64,000 nucleotides of DNA, from positions 10,890,563-10,954,562 of the forward strand of contig JAQFVV010012418.1 of the NCBI GenBank assembly GCA_028023455.1. Direction: 5' to 3'. Of this stretch, positions 49,299-63,705 are shown one piece after another (the first letter of the stretch is position 1; each line of letters begins with the position of its first letter). This DNA comes from Epiperipatus broadwayi. Taxonomy: Eukaryota > Onychophora > Udeonychophora > Euonychophora > Peripatidae. Made by a program: the position numbers and the translations under genes. Below the pieces are notes generated by a model. That model did no database searches. It had not been told where the DNA came from and was given only the letters and a program-made list of their open reading frames with translations.

Positions 49299-52200
49299 TA
49301 AATGTTGTGACATTTATGTTTCATTACATTATCAAAACCCTAAAGGTGTTGGTATTTAGAATTACATTATTATATTGGTAATTGATTGCAGCAGGGGCAC
49401 ATCACATTTAAATACTTTTCAGTTTATGTTTATATTATAGGTATGTTATTTCATTATGCATTTAAAAACAATGATGCAAATACTTTAAAATCTTGGAACA
49501 ATTACTTATTTTAGAAGAAAAATTAATTGGGATTATTATATTACACTTCAAGATTTCTAATACAGATACTATCATTGCAGTCATTAGATTTCTAAATTTT
49601 CCAATGTAAATTTTTTGGAATTCTTTTTTATTGAATTATTTTATATGCCTGATCATAATTATAGTTTAGTTATTAATATCTTGTGCCTTTTGTCTGACAA
49701 TATTTGTATCATTTTTAGCTTAAATAATATTGGGTCAATAGATACTATCATAATATTTTTTGTTGAAAAATCCATAAACTGTTTACATACATTTTTCTAA
49801 CTTTTCATTTTTAATCACTAATTACACCAATAGTTATGCTGAACATCTATTTTATCTTTGTTTGAATTTAATCACTATAAATTTCAGTAAGAATTTGGAC
49901 ATTTATGCAAATATAAGAAATATATTTAAATATGTCTTATATTTGGTCATAATTATTTTAAATTTCTAGATAAAATATAGTGATAGCAAAACTTCTCACA
50001 ACAGTTTCCACTTCACCAGTTCTTGTTAAATCTATAAGAAATTGTATTAGAAAATGCATTTACCTTCTTCAAGTATTATTACAGTTTTTAATACTAAGTA
50101 TAATTTTCTAACATCACTGTAAATATATATTTCTAACATAATTTAATAAAAATTTTGTTGCAGCACCAATCGTTCTAAATAACCACTCTAATATGTAATG
50201 ATCTGTAATAAAGTATGCAAAGGAAGTTGTATTTATGATATCAATTTATGAAATGCCTTTACCTCAGCGAATTTTAATAAATTACTTGGTAGATAATAAT
50301 ACTATTACATTTAATATTTGAATATTGAATGTTAGATTTAATCCCATACACTAGATATTTTATAATATAACAGCTACCACATTAAGTGCATTTGTAATGC
50401 TCATGAACTGTAATTTATATTTAAACTGAGTGAGATTTAAAAATATTTTTAATCCCACAAGGAGACTTAGTTTGTGGTATCATAGCCAATCAAGATACCA
50501 TTTAGTTTTTGTCAATAATTGCATACATAGTTACTGTTAAATATTAGAAAGTAGAGGTTTCATAATAATGCCAGTTGTGAAATAAGTAATAATACCCTGA
50601 TTGAAATAATAAAAAAATGATTATATTATAATGTTATATTTACTTTCAGTGCGGAAAACATGATACTTGTATAGATTGTGAGCCCAAAGTTATTATTGCA
50701 CTTTTCTTTATTGCAAAAAATACAACTTTTAATAAAAGTAAAATATTTAATAATACTTTTTGACTATTTTGATTAATGTTATAATTTACTGAATATGTTT
50801 AAAATTTTTTTATATATATTTAACACTAGAATTTTAAAAAACTAAATGTTCATTAATGACCTTAAAGACAAAATCAGATAGCACTGTATTAAAGACTATG
50901 CTTATTATGTTAGAAGATGTCAATTGAAATAATTTGAAGGAGTAATGATGGAAGACAATAATCAATGCACGTTTATTTGATACACAACTCCAATCTTTGA
51001 ATATTCAAAGTATTTGGCATTATTAAATATAAAATAAGAAATTAATTAAATTTTTTGCTCTTTGATCAAAAATAATAAAAATCCTTTAAATATTCATAAT
51101 TAAAAAATCTTAAACAAATTAGTTTTCAGATAGTTTCAAATACCAATGGCTGTTTGATACAAATGAGCATAAAATTGGAATATATTTTAAAAAAAAATAT
51201 CACTACTAAAATTTGCATGCAATTACTATGATGGTTAGGATAAGCATAGACCATGTTTTATTTTAATGAAAAGTCTTTCGGTATTGGTAAAAAACAGGTA
51301 GTCTTTTTTTAAAAATTATGCACTGGGTACTTTATAAATCATATATGTATTTATATGCTTGTATTTTGTTTCATTTATATTAATGAATGTTTTTTATATA
51401 ATTATTATCTAATAAGTTTAATAAATTAATTCATACACAATGAAAAGGCAGAGTGAATTGATTAAAAAAAGCTGAGTGAATAATAAAAATATGAATTTCT
51501 AGAAGCATGTTAAAGCATTGATTGTTGAGTCAATTGTTATATAAAATTATTTATAAAAATAGGAGCTAAGTATATATTGATGCAGTCGCCTATTCTGTTA
51601 ATATGAACTCTTGCAAAAGCAGAATTATTCATCTTATTGTAAGAAAATCTAATGTAGTCTTGAATAATCAAAGGTTATCAGATAATATAGCACTACAATA
51701 GCTTTATAGCACTATATTAACTATATATGTAAAATAATAAGGTAAAACAGTATTAGCACCAAATGACATAGTTTGAAAAGAGCATCTAAATTAAAAAATA
51801 CAATAATAAGAGAAAGTATTAATAATTATTTCTTTAACGATAAACTTGTTCTGGCACAATTAAATATATGTTAAAAGGTTGCATTTTATGAAATGGTTAT
51901 TGACTTATGTAAATGTGAGGGAAATAGAACTCAAATTTTTCTTCATAGATAACAATACTTTATTAAAAACACTTTTGACAATTATTTTATATTATTATAA
52001 TATATATATGATTTCAAAATTAAGTGGTTTTTAGCAAAAATAAGGCATCTATATAAAAAACTGTTAATATAGGTATTATTAATTTAATAGGAAATTTGCT
52101 TCGACTCAATAAAAAAATAAAATCTATCCCCTATTATTAATATTGTTAATATGGATTCTTGGTACCCTATTTTAAACTTCTTCAGTTTTTGAATAATAGT

Positions 52201-54108
52201 AATTTATTTATTAAAAATGTAATTTACTAATTACAACGCTAAAATAATTGCTAATTATATTTTTTAGCTTACAATTTTTAGCTATATTTAAAATTTATTT
52301 TATTGTTCATCATCATATAGCCACATGATGAATTTCACTTCATAATTAATGATACAACAGTGAATATGTTACAACTATTTAAGTTTCAATTATTATCAAT
52401 ATAAAGATTAAAAAATAAAAGTAATATCTGAGCAAAAAAGTACTTTAATGTATCTTTTCTCGTAATATTCTTTAATTTTTTTATAGACAATATACAAAAA
52501 GTGCATTTAATTCTAATGCTTACTATTCTTATAAGATTATTGTAAATACACTTTTATTACCTAATCATTATCCATAAGTTTGATAAGATTTTTGGTTTAT
52601 AAATAACCAAGAATAGTCAGTCTACTATATTACCTTTGCTAAACTTTCTTTTTAAATTCTTATTTCTTTGCAGTATTCATTTATAGCGTTTTGAAACAAA
52701 TTTCCACATTAATATAGAATATATAATTAATTTGTTTATATATTGTAACCTAAAAGGTAATGAACCTCATTAATATATATCCTCAATTTCTTATCCAGAA
52801 CAATTGATCACTACTTTCAGCCAATTGAAGGCCAACATATTCGGCAAGACAAATTTATAACCTTAAAGAGATGCAGTTGAATGCAAGAGGGAATCACTAA
52901 AATATATAGCCAAAAATAATTAATGACATTAGCTAAGCTTAGTGAGTTTATAAAGTACAAATGTCATATGCCACAATAAGAAGAGATATAGGAATAAACA
53001 AAATTAAGTAAAATATAAAGCAATATTATTAATAAATTAAGAGAAAGAGAACTCTCAACTCAATTTAATACAAATGGAGGACTTTTGGTATTGCAAGCAT
53101 ATGCCATTGAGGTTACATTTTAAATCTTACTCTTATAGCATCTACTATCACTACCATATTTCTTATCCATCATCAGTATCTTTTAAATACCTCATTTCTC
53201 TGATCAGATAAAATCTTATATTGAATTTAATAAAATTAAGAATCTTTGCCAAAAAAGATTAATCTTCTGAAAATAATTTAAATAAGGTGATTTATAAAAT
53301 AAATTAGGGTACCTCAGGGTAATATTATTGATTTTAATCATGAAATAAATTCTCTTTGACATTTAAGATATATTCAACATAGAATGAAATCCTAATCAAT
53401 GAAGTAAGACATACACTTACCCCTAAGCTACTATTTTATCACAATTATAATCATAATAATTATTATTATTAATATAAATAAAATACATTATAATAAGTTA
53501 AATAATAATCATGGGTGACTTTCAGATATTAAAGATGGGGATAGGGGTTTTACAGCCATTCTAAATACCATAGAATAAATCTACATAAATATCTTCCAGA
53601 TTTGAGCTAAATCATTTCTTAATTTAAATTTATCATAAAATAATAAATATGATCTTCCATCTTTATGAAAAACAGTTTTAAAATAAATAAACAATCACTA
53701 TAATTTCAATAAGCAAACTAAATTGGTAAAAGTGATCTCAAATAATTGTAACTTGCAATTATAAAGTTTTATTAAGCCAAATAGTATTTTCTTAGATATA
53801 ATTCTAATACTTAAATATAATTCTATAAAGCAAATCTTATATTAATTTCAATATTTATGTACTCTTGTATCAAATTTTTTAAAATAATTATTTAGATTTC
53901 TAGTTAATGAATGAAGATGTGGATAAATAACTATTAGAAATTTCTTAATATAAAAACAAAAAACTCTTTTACAAAAAAAAAAACAAAAAAAAAAACAAAT
54001 AATAACAAGCCACACATATATCTTTTAGATCGACAAAACCAAGAGCTTCTACAAATACAACTTTCCTTTTAAAAATATATAAAATCAAAATTACAAATGG
54101 ATTTATGA
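49299..54108. other. 4.8 kb AT-rich non-coding sequence
   Basis: A long stretch without supportable features. The short plus-strand frame at 49615-49800 has background composition. Confidence 0.45.
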
Positions 54109-54213
54109 CAAATAAATTTGGTTTAGCAAATATAATCCACTTGCAAATAAATTTGGTTTAGCAAATATAATCCGCTTGCAAATAAATTTGGTTTAGCAAA
54201 TGTAATCCACCTG
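54109..54213. repeat. 35 bp minisatellite, three units
   Basis: CAAATAAATTTGGTTTAGCA starts at 54109, 54144 and 54179. Units differ by one or two bases. Not CRISPR: there are no spacers. Confidence 0.95.
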
Positions 54214-57200
54214 GTCAAAATAAAGTTTTTGTTAATTTAAATTCTAATAAGTTTTCACATATTAAAACATTCATACAATGATAAAATCCTTTTTATGAGT
54301 AAGGTTTATTTTAATGAATATTTAACATTACTTAAAATACAAGATTACCAAACTAGTGACAAGGAAGTGATGAGAGAGATATATATTATCTACTTATGCC
54401 TAATATACAATTTAAAAATTTGAAGTTAATTATTTATCATATTTATGTCCTAGCTCACCAAAGCTTAAATACAGTACCTGTACATCAACAATATATAACC
54501 CCCATCCAAATAAACCAAGAATGCTAAAGAGGTAAGAGTGGTGTTTCTTCATACCTTGATATAAGCAACTATAATTTCCAGAGAAAGTCATGGTAAAATC
54601 TTACATATACTTTACAAAATAGATTTTCAACAACACTAAATCCATATTACAATAACTAAGTAAAAGTAAATAAAAATATGATGGCATAGCTCATAAATCA
54701 GTGTACTTACTTTTGAAGGCAATAGGAAAAATGATTTAGGACTTTGTCACTAGTCAAGAAATAATAAGATTGCTCTTCAGAGATAATAATACTAAATAAA
54801 GATGTCTTACACTAGGGAGAAGCTAAGCTAAATCTCCAAAAATGTATGTTAGTGAAACAACAGATATAAGAGAGAGACTAATGCAACCAACTTTTTTAAG
54901 ATAAACCACAAAAATGATAAGAGAAAGACAATGCTACAATCTTTTACAATACTGGTAACAATAAGAATTCTTATTTTAAATAAAGAGAGAGATTAAATCT
55001 CAATCCCTAAATAATATACTGTAACTAATGGATGTGAAAGATGATAAATAATTATTAACTCTAAATATAGGCAATAAATAAGAAATAAAATAAATAATAA
55101 AAATATACATCAATTAGACTACATCACCATAATAATATACTTTTTATAAATAAATAATTCATATGAAAAAGGAAACACTATTTTAAATAATGCAAATATC
55201 ATACACTGATATTCTGAGAACTTTGACCAAAAATTGTTACTAAAATAGCATATAAAATTGCATAAGAAAATACGCATTAAAATAACATTGTAAGCAAAAA
55301 TTATAAACATAAATATAATATGAACCCATTACCATTTAAAAATTAAATAAAATAAAGACTTTCTGTTTCTTCTATTCTTCTACCATTTAATTATTAAATG
55401 CAAACAGGAACAGTTTATTCGTCAACAAAGTTCTGTGGACAGAAAAAATATGCAGCATGTAAATATAACAATTAAAATATACAATATAAAAGCTTCGCAA
55501 TTTTCTATAAGTAAAATTCAGTAAATTATGATAGAATATTATAAGTATGACCATTCATTTATTAATCTGCAATAAAATGTTTTTATATTCAATTTAAGCA
55601 TTTAAATTTTAATATTTTAATGTGTTTAGCAGGAACAATTTTAAACTACAGTGGTGTTTTTTATAACAGTGATGAGAAAAAAAAGAGTATGCAGGCTTTC
55701 ACAAAATTAATATTACAGACAAAGATCATTAAAATTCATTTTAAAACGTAATATTATTTTTAAAAAATATTTAAATTTTTATTTATAAAGTTAGTACTGT
55801 CTTAAAACACTTCAAAACATTTGTTAAACATTTTTAAAAACATTCCCACTATTTTCTCTTCCCTGGTTTTAAGGAATAAAAAATGGAACTTCTTTTATGT
55901 TGTTATAGAGCAAATAATGTTTCATCAAAATAGCAGCATAAATAATTATTCAATTAAGCAATTATATAATAGCCAAAAATTTTTTCTTTTTCTTAGAGAC
56001 ATGAAGATAATTTTATATATGATTGATAATATACTCATCACAATAAAATAAATATTTATAATATGGAATTCAAAGTTCTTTACCTGAGGTAAATTAATTT
56101 TAAATAATGTCCTATATAAAATGAAAATTTAAAAAAAATATATGATTAAGTTATTTAACACTTTTAAAAACATTATTGTTTTTGATGCTAATAGTTTTAA
56201 ATATTTTGCAGGAAACTTAAATATCAAATAGTCATTGAAATTTATACCAGTCTGTTTGTCATCATAGTGATAATAATAATGGATTTAAAATTTTTCTAGT
56301 GCATGATATTTTATTTAATATTAAAGCTTTAAACATTGTTAATAATTTAATTTTACCAATAAAGTTGGCTGAAATGAAGATTTCTTGTCCTTGAAATTTA
56401 AATTCAGATGTTGTGCTCAGACAATTAAAAATAATTACCCTAACATACTTTAAGCTAAGAGACTAAAAGTTTAAATGAAATTATATTTTTAATTAAAAGT
56501 GAATTTTTTAAAAAAAAAAAAATTAAAAAAAAAATGAATTCAAGAGAGTGAAGAGAAATGAAGAATTTAGAGTGTTATATAGGTGTCAATTTTATCTATG
56601 TTTATAGCTTGGGTCAGGTGATAACTTTAAAACACTGATTATTGATATTTAAATCTACATCACCTTCTCTTTATAAATTCACATTATACTGAAACTAAGG
56701 AAGATTGCTAAACAAAAATTTAATTAATTAATGTTCAATTTTTAAAGTAAATCAATTACTTTATCTTGTCTAGATAATTATATAATTAAATACTTTCTGG
56801 TATTATAATTTATAAACTAAATATAACAAAATAAAATTAAATATTATACAGTTGAAATTTATACTGTTTGAATAAAATAAACATTACCTTTAACACTTAA
56901 CATATTAATTTATCACTGATTTTAATCTAAATAAGTTTCTCAGAATATATTTAAACTATTGATTGAAATTAGATATTAATAATACTTTAAAATAAATAAA
57001 TGTTAAAATTAAGACTTTTATTCATTCATTTATTCAGACATTCATTTATCTAGTATTTAAAAATTCTATCTTTAATTATTGACATTATTAAACTGCTTGT
57101 AAGTAAATAAATTTAAAATACTTAATTATAATATTTTGCATTTAGAACTAAACTGAAATTAAAACATTATAATCTTACCTGATTACCAACAAATCTGAAT

Positions 57201-57599
57201 ATAAGGTTTGAATCTAGTTTTTAAAATTTTAGAATTAGTATCAGGTTTCTAAAAATATTTTATCAGTTAAATTATGACTAAATCAAGACTATTAAATGTT
57301 AAATACATTATCTATCATTTTAATTTATCAGCTATTAAAATTTTAAATATTTTGGATATTCAAGACTAAAATATTATGAGTTAAGCTATTAATATTATTT
57401 TACAGCTATAAAATTAACAATAACACTGACATAACTTTTAATATGCAGAATCATAGCATTATAAGGCATTAATAAAATCTATTTATTATAAAATTAAACT
57501 ATAAAAAATATATTTTTTATAGATATTTTGGCATAAGACATATTTTGGTATTTAGCTTTTGGGAAAAGCTAAAATTCACAATATATATATAATTTATAA
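54214..57599. other. 3.4 kb AT-rich non-coding sequence
   Basis: Frames at 55119-55310 and 55821-56051 are AT-driven chance frames with no domain signal. Poly-A runs near 56505-56535. Confidence 0.45.
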
Positions 57600-57625
57600 T
57601 ATACAATTTATATATATATATGTGA

Positions 57626-57667
<42 letters not shown>

Positions 57668-57715
57668 GATACCAACCAGAATATATATATATATATTAGA
57701 TACCAACCAGTAATC
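57600..57715. repeat. (TA)n microsatellite cluster with duplicated flank
   Basis: TA tracts at about 57609-57621, 57629-57663 and 57682-57697. AGATACCAACCAG follows the second and third tracts, a local duplication of tract plus flank. Confidence 0.9.
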
Positions 57716-58209
57716 ACCTAAACATTCACAGTAAAGATAGTAATCAATATTTCTCATGGCTGTCAAGGCAATCTTCTCACCTTTTAATATCACGAATGGA
57801 AATCCCCTCATTAATTGATAGGTTTATTATATGCTGAAGTGATAGAGTGGTCAGCTTACAGCTGATAATGGAATAATTTTCAAATAAAATAGTTAATTGT
57901 AAATAATCGATAAACAATTTTTGACAAAGAGTAATTTGTGCGGCCTTGGAAAATAAGTTATTCCAGAAAATTATAGATTTTACTTTTATACAAAAATATA
58001 CTGTTTTCTGTTTTTTCTTTGGATTTCTTCTTTTATTACATTTTTTATTATTAGCTTACTGTTTTCAGTTTGGTGTAGAGCCTAATATTAAAATATTTTT
58101 TATCCAGAACATAAACTTTTAATGTTATAAGCCATATATTTTTACTAATTATGTTATTCTTTAATACATGATCAACATTTTGTTGATGTGTATAAATATG
58201 TTTAAATGT
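57716..58209. other. AT-rich non-coding sequence
   Basis: Nothing recognised. Confidence 0.4.
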
Positions 58210-58730
58210 GAATATGAAATAAACATAGACTAATGTATATTGATTTAAGAGGAGAAAAGCAGTCTTATCTCAGAATATGAATAAATATCACTCTAAATGT
58301 TGAACAAAAGATCAATAAAAGAATGAATACATATATTCTTAAAGTTTTCGATATATATATATATTTATCTTTATCAACTTTGATGAAATTTCAGAGTGAA
58401 ATTAATTTATCAGTGAGATTTTGGCATTTAATAATTATTAAATTGATAAACAACCAAACGGGCACGATGACAGTGTCTCTCTTTTAACAATCTTGTTTTA
58501 GTAATTAAATATAATTTAATAAATATAAATATAAAATAAACATAGCTTAAGAAATATGTAATTAAGATAAAATCAATATCACCTCAAGCCACGAACAAAT
58601 AGCCCTTTAAAGGTTGAACAAATGATCAAGAATAGAATGAATCTATCTATTCTTGCAGTTTTTGATGTCTTACCTTTGATAACATTGATGAATTTTTAGA
58701 ATGATATTAATTTATTGGCATGTATAAATA
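58210..58730. repeat. Diverged tandem duplication of about 310 bp
   Basis: 58210-58430 and 58520-58730 share the order AAATAAACATAG, a TATCAC string, AAA-GTTGAACAAA-GATCAA, AGAATGAAT, TATTCTT, GTTTT-GAT, TTGATGAA-TTT and ATTAATTTAT. Divergence is substantial, so the duplication is old. Confidence 0.6.
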
Positions 58731-59205
58731 TATAAAATAAAAAATGTTCTTAGAGCCTAAAGTATAAATTGGGAAACATGTTTAATATGTTGAGAGTTTT
58801 TGATAGTGATCTTTCAAAAATACTTCAATTGACAATAAGTAACTAGAGCTGCATTTAAGATAAAATGTTAATCAGAAAGATATTGGCTAGTCTTAATCAG
58901 AGATCCTCTTGAGCCAACAAAGTATTGAATGATCTCAAAATCATTTTCTAAATGACTTCCAAATGCTAATACATTCCACATTTAAATGTTAGAAATAGTA
59001 GTAATATCAGAACTTGTAATGGAGACTCATATAGTACAAAGATTATCTAAGCTTTGATGATGTAGAATTTTTTAAAGTCAAGATCTGAATGTAGAAAATT
59101 ACTTGCAGCTGAAAAATCATCATTACAGAAAACTGATAAACATTATTAATGAAACTAATACTGCAAATAAAATAAGTTTAATCAAATAAATAAATAAATA
59201 AATAA

Positions 59206-59240
<35 letters not shown>

Positions 59241-60964
59241 TCTTTTAAATAAATATATATATTTTTCTTTTTAGGACAGTTGATTTAATAATAAAACTGC
59301 ATTGCAGTAGATTTACAATAAAATCTAAATTATCATCTTCTAACCTTGGAACTCATAAATATATCAATGAAAAATTAATGGTACTACTAATATGTTTGGT
59401 AATGTTTTGTGCTCCATTTTATCAGAAATTTTTTTGGGTTATTTGTTAAATAGTAAACAACTTATAAATCCAAAAATTGCTAATTTAGATTTTAAAGTTT
59501 GTTTACTACTGAAGCATGACATTTTATAAGGAAGGTTCTGGTTTAATTAGAAAGTCTGAAATGTTCTCTAAAATTTTCAATTGGAATAAACTGTAAATTG
59601 ACCGTTGTTTTCCAACCAGTACGAGATTTAAAAAAAAAGAATTTTATCTACAGACTACAAGACTTAACCATGATTCTGTATTAAAACATCAAAGAAGATA
59701 TACAGTATTCATTTATTTATCATACTCATTTTAGAATCTTTTTAACTGTTAACAATAATGTATAAACTTGAAATATATTATTTTGAAACAATAAAGAGCT
59801 TTTTAAAAAAATATATAATATTAATCATGTTTTTCAACAGATATTTTAAGCATTTTTAAAATAATGATATAATAATAAATGACTGTATTTAATAATATAT
59901 CCATGTACTCCATTTATGTTAGGCAGGCATATACAATTTGATGAAAGTATTCAGATTCTGACAAAATTCACAGGTATCGAAATTACTAAGACTTTGCAAC
60001 ACTATGTAAATTTATGAAGTTATGTCAGCTGCTTTTAAGAATACTTCTATATAAAGAACAACAATATCTTTTGTAATTGTTGTAGAAGGTCATTGATATT
60101 TACTGCAGCAAAACTAATTTTAATGATTTTTAAAATAAAATTGTTGTTACTTTTTAGATACAATTCTTTACATTGAACAGAAATATTAAAATTCTCGATG
60201 TAATGTGGAAAAATTTGAGAAGCTCTATAAATATGTTTTTTTGTGTTTCTAAACAAATATATAAAGACTATTCACTAAATATGTGTTTATATCAGATAGG
60301 TTCGCTCAAAAACACTGTGAATCTGTAGCGCTACCAAAAAAAAAAGTACAAAAAATAATTATTAAATTTGTTCCTGAAAATATCAATAATATAACAATCA
60401 TTTAATATTTTGCATGATTATTATGTAAATACAATTAATATCATTTTAAAAAAGAATTATTTTAAGTGATGATTGATATTCTATTTAAAGATGTTATTAA
60501 TTATAGCAGTGTTAGAAATGCCATATTTGATAAATTTTAGAAAGTTCCATTGAGATTCATTTGTTTTTATCAATGCATAAAACTAATGCCACTGTAGCTG
60601 CTTTCTATGCCAGAGTGAATAGTTATTTGAGCAGGACATGTTTATCTGTTCTGGTTTCCCTTCAGAGCAAATACGTTTTATTGCTTTTGTTTAGGATGAG
60701 CAATAAATTATGTTTCCCCCCTTGTAATTAACAATTATAAATTAGCGCATAAATATTTATAACAGGAAAATATAATGAAATCATAAATGTAAATATTATT
60801 TTAAATATTTTATGGTGGTTGTTAGTTAGTGTTGAATATATAACAAAGTATATTTTTCCAATTGATATTATATGAAGAATGAAATAAAAAGTAATTGTCA
60901 ATTTACTCCAGATATTATTATTATTCGTTAAAAAGCATTTAATATTTGAAAACAAGTATTGTGT
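58731..60964. other. 2.2 kb AT-rich non-coding sequence with one microsatellite
   Basis: Apart from the AAAT/TA tract at 59185-59236, nothing recognised. Minus-strand frames at 60047-60256 and 60728-60955 look like background. Confidence 0.45.
59185..59236. repeat. (AAAT)n-(TA)n compound microsatellite
   Basis: Six AAAT-type units run into a TA tract. The following TTTTTCTTTTAAATAAATAT is partly duplicated downstream. Confidence 0.93.
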
Positions 60965-61090
60965 ATATATTTAAGCCAGATATAACTAAACGGAATTTAA
61001 ACACAAACTTTGAAGTGGCCTTCAATAATTCACATTATACTCATGACCACATACATGTGAAAAAGATAAATGATCTCCAATATACATGCA
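60965..61090 (-). repeat. Hammerhead-family repeat, partial copy G
   Basis: Minus strand: ATGTATATTGGAGATCATTT (the stem III, cleavage triplet and 3' stem I strand of the ribozyme), ATCTTTTTCACATGTATGTG, GTCATGAGTATAATGTGAAT, a decayed box B (GTGTTTAAATTCC), and TAGTTATATCTGGCTTAAAT. The copy starts inside the ribozyme, at stem III, where the neighbouring repeat array begins. Confidence 0.75.
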
Positions 61091-61330
61091 TAACAATTAA
61101 TAAAACAAGACACAAATTGTGTAACTTGGTTTTAAGCTTGTATTAAAATGTTCACTAGAGGGAGTTTATCACTAGACCCAATCAAGTTTTAATTTATAAG
61201 TTCGGAAAGACAAAAAAATTAAAAATCTCTATCAGAATGTCCTTATCCCCAGACCAATTGGTTTCAAGCTTATGGCTCACCTCAGTGGGCATCTAGGACT
61301 CCAGATACTATATCTAAATAAAATACAACT
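61091..61330 (+). repeat. 260 bp repeat family, unit 1 (joined to LINE fragment)
   Basis: ATTAATAAAACAAGACACAA, GTATTAAAATGTTCACTAGA and AAATCTCTATCAGAATGTCC are shared with units near 62.8-64.0 kb. The homology appears to run a little into the LINE fragment, so the junction is not clean. Confidence 0.75.
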
Positions 61331-62560
61331 CAAAAGGGAGTACATGTCAAGACAGATACAAAATACTCTAATAGATTCTACATCTAAAATAATTCAAACT
61401 CTCTCAAAAGTATATTTGTCATTACAAGGAAAGGTAGCACTTCTCAACATGAAAGTCATGTCGAGAATTGCATACTATCTGCTGATCATCACCATTTCAA
61501 AAGCCTTTTCCAAAAAGATTAATAGCTTATGTTCCAAGTTTTTTTGGAAGAACAATACAACATCTATTAGCATATTCAAAATGCAAGTACATCGTAAATT
61601 CAATGGGATGTCCTTCCACTCCATTGATGCAATTTTTTTCCAAATTTTTTTTACATTAATTGTTAACCTGATGAAAAAACATGAATCAATAATTTTCAGT
61701 GAGCCAATTCAGCCTACAGATCGTCCTCCACCTAGTAAAATATGCTGGCTTGATCAACTGCTCTGGATGCTTAACCAGCATTTAACTATAGATCAAAAAT
61801 TACCACCTGGGAGGTTTTCAGTATAATTAATCCGAATTATCCCACAATTACTGCAAATCTTGGCCTCACCAACTACAAATTAACAACAATTTTTAAATTT
61901 CTCATTCTTGAGCCTAAGTACCTTAATCTCATTATTAAAATAAACTTAGAAGCCATGCCCACAAATAAATTCCTTCATTTCAAAAGATTTTACAATAAGA
62001 TAGACCCTTTTTGTCAAATATGTAAAAGGCAAGAAGAGTCATTCAACCATATAATTTACTCATGCCCTGGACTCAGTAAAATAAATTTAGCCATATACTT
62101 AAAGGTGAATTACTATAAAATCATGTTTATAAAGAAAGCCTTACAAACTAAACAGTTTCCTATTATGATACTTTCCATATTTATTGTATATGCTATATGG
62201 AATGTTAGATGTAGGCCTGTTCCTGAACCAGTCAGTCTTTTTATGAACACTGTTATGAAAGTAAAAAAACAGAGACTTTATCATTGCATCAAAATTCTTG
62301 TATAATGAAACACGGAAGTTAATTAATGTTCCAGATCCACTGAATCAGTAGTAGCTAAGCAAAAGATGAATAATAGATTCAATTTGCATCAATGCTGATA
62401 GGTGAGTGGTAAAGCTACATCAGTTTACTATTATTTATCAGAAGATAATCAATATACAAATGGTCCCAGAGTGTTGATGATGTGTAAAACATAATTTTTT
62501 CTGTTTTTTATAAGCATGTAAACATTTTTTTCATAAATAAAAGCTTTTGAGATTAAAAGG
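61272..62560 (+). pseudogene. L1/Tx1-like LINE, C-terminal part of ORF2
   Basis: The frame at 61272-61826 reads LSLQGKVALLNMKVMSRIAY, then KAFSKKINSLCSKFFWKN. This is the RT thumb region of L1/Tx1-type LINEs (LxGRVxLxNMxVLSRIxY ... FFWKN). After a short break, 61955-62305 reads MPTNKFLHFKRF, then CQICKRQEESFNHIIYSCPG, a zf-RVT-type Cys-x2-Cys ... His-x4-Cys motif of the C-terminal domain. A poly-A-signal-like AATAAA lies near 62535. Endonuclease and RT core are missing (5' truncated), and a stop plus frame change separates the two parts. Such a machinery could supply the A-tailed, target-duplicated SINE insertion at 44.4 kb; that link is inference. Confidence 0.85.
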
Positions 62561-63169
62561 GAGTACATAACTAATACATTACTATCAATTTAAAATCCTG
62601 AATTTTTAGAACTTCAGACACTAGTTCTAAAATACCAACCCAAAAGTCAACACTTGTCTAATACTTTACTATCACTTTGAAAACTTGAATTTTTCAGACA
62701 TGTAAATGTCTTCAATTCCAGCCTTACAAACCAGATAACTATATGGGTCTGAAGTCAGTTCAGTTTCACCATATATTAATAGCCTCAGCAACATAACATC
62801 ACAAAAGCCTTCAATGGTACCCTTATAATAATTAATAAAACAAGACACAAATTGTGTAACTTGCTTTTATCCTTGTATTAAAATGTTCACTACAGGGAGC
62901 TAATGACTATCTCCAATCAAGCTTTAATTTATAAGTGCTGAAAGAGAAAGAATTCAAAATTTCTGCTGGAATATCTTTATCTCCAGATCAATTGGGTTTG
63001 AGCTTATTGCTCACTTCATTGTCCAGACACGAGATCTAAAATACCAATTTAAAAGTCGGCACTTATTTAATACATTACTAATATATATATATATATAATA
63101 GTTTATATACATTATAATATATATATATATATAATAGTTTATAACGTCTAGTGAAGTAATAATTTAATG
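62561..63169 (+). repeat. 260 bp repeat family, unit 2 with extra segment
   Basis: Contains, in order, AGCCTTACAAACCAGATAAC, GGGTCTGAAGTCAGTTCAGT, the AATTAATAAAACAAGACAC block, GTATTAAAATGTTCACTA, AATCAAGCTTTAATTTATAA, then CCAGATCAATTGGGTTTGAG and a segment duplicated around 62580-62670. Two short TA tracts (63081-63097 and 63118-63133) lie at its end. Confidence 0.75.
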
Positions 63170-63436
63170 CATTACTATCAATATGAAACCTGAATTTTTC
63201 AGAAATGTAAATGTCTTCAAATCCAGCCTTACAAACCAGATATCTATATGGGTCTGAGCACAGTTCAGTTTCACAATATATTAATAGCCTTCAATAATAA
63301 AACAAGACACAAATTGGGTAACTTGCTTTTAAGCTTGTATTAAAATATTCACTAGAGGGAGCTTATCGCTAGCACCAGTCAAGCTTTAATTTATAAGTGC
63401 CGAAAAAGAAAGAATTCAAAATCTTTATTGCTCTGA
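63170..63436 (+). repeat. 260 bp repeat family, unit 3 (left arm of palindrome)
   Basis: Same order of blocks as unit 2. It meets unit 4 head to head near 63437, where AGAATTCAAAATCTTTATTG on one side mirrors AGATTTTAAATTCTTTCTC on the other. Confidence 0.85.
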
Positions 63437-63705
63437 GAATAAGGACATTCTGATAGAGATTTTAAATTCTTTCTCTTTTGGCACTTATATATTAATGCTT
63501 GATTGGAGCTAGGAGTTAGCTCCCTCTAGTAAACATTTTAATACAAGGCTTAAATTCCATAATTTGCCTTGTTTTATTAATTATTATAAGTGTACACTTG
63601 AAGGCTTTTGTGATGTTATATTGCTGAGACTATTAGTCTTTGGTGAAACTGAACTGAGTTCAGACCTATAAAGCTATCTGATTTGTAAGGCTGGGTTTGA
63701 AAACA
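63437..63705 (-). repeat. 260 bp repeat family, unit 4 (right arm of palindrome)
   Basis: Inverted copy of unit 3: CTCCCTCTAGTAAACATTTT, TTGCCTTGTTTTATTAATTA, GAACTGAGTTCAGACC and TTTGTAAGGCTGGGTTTGAA. Confidence 0.85.

Noticed and set aside
54109-54213. Possible CRISPR-like short array
   Set aside because: Three adjacent 35 bp units with no spacers in a eukaryotic context; a minisatellite.
57608-57811. 67-codon minus-strand frame
   Set aside because: More than half of it is TA-repeat-encoded Tyr-Ile; the rest has no domain signal.
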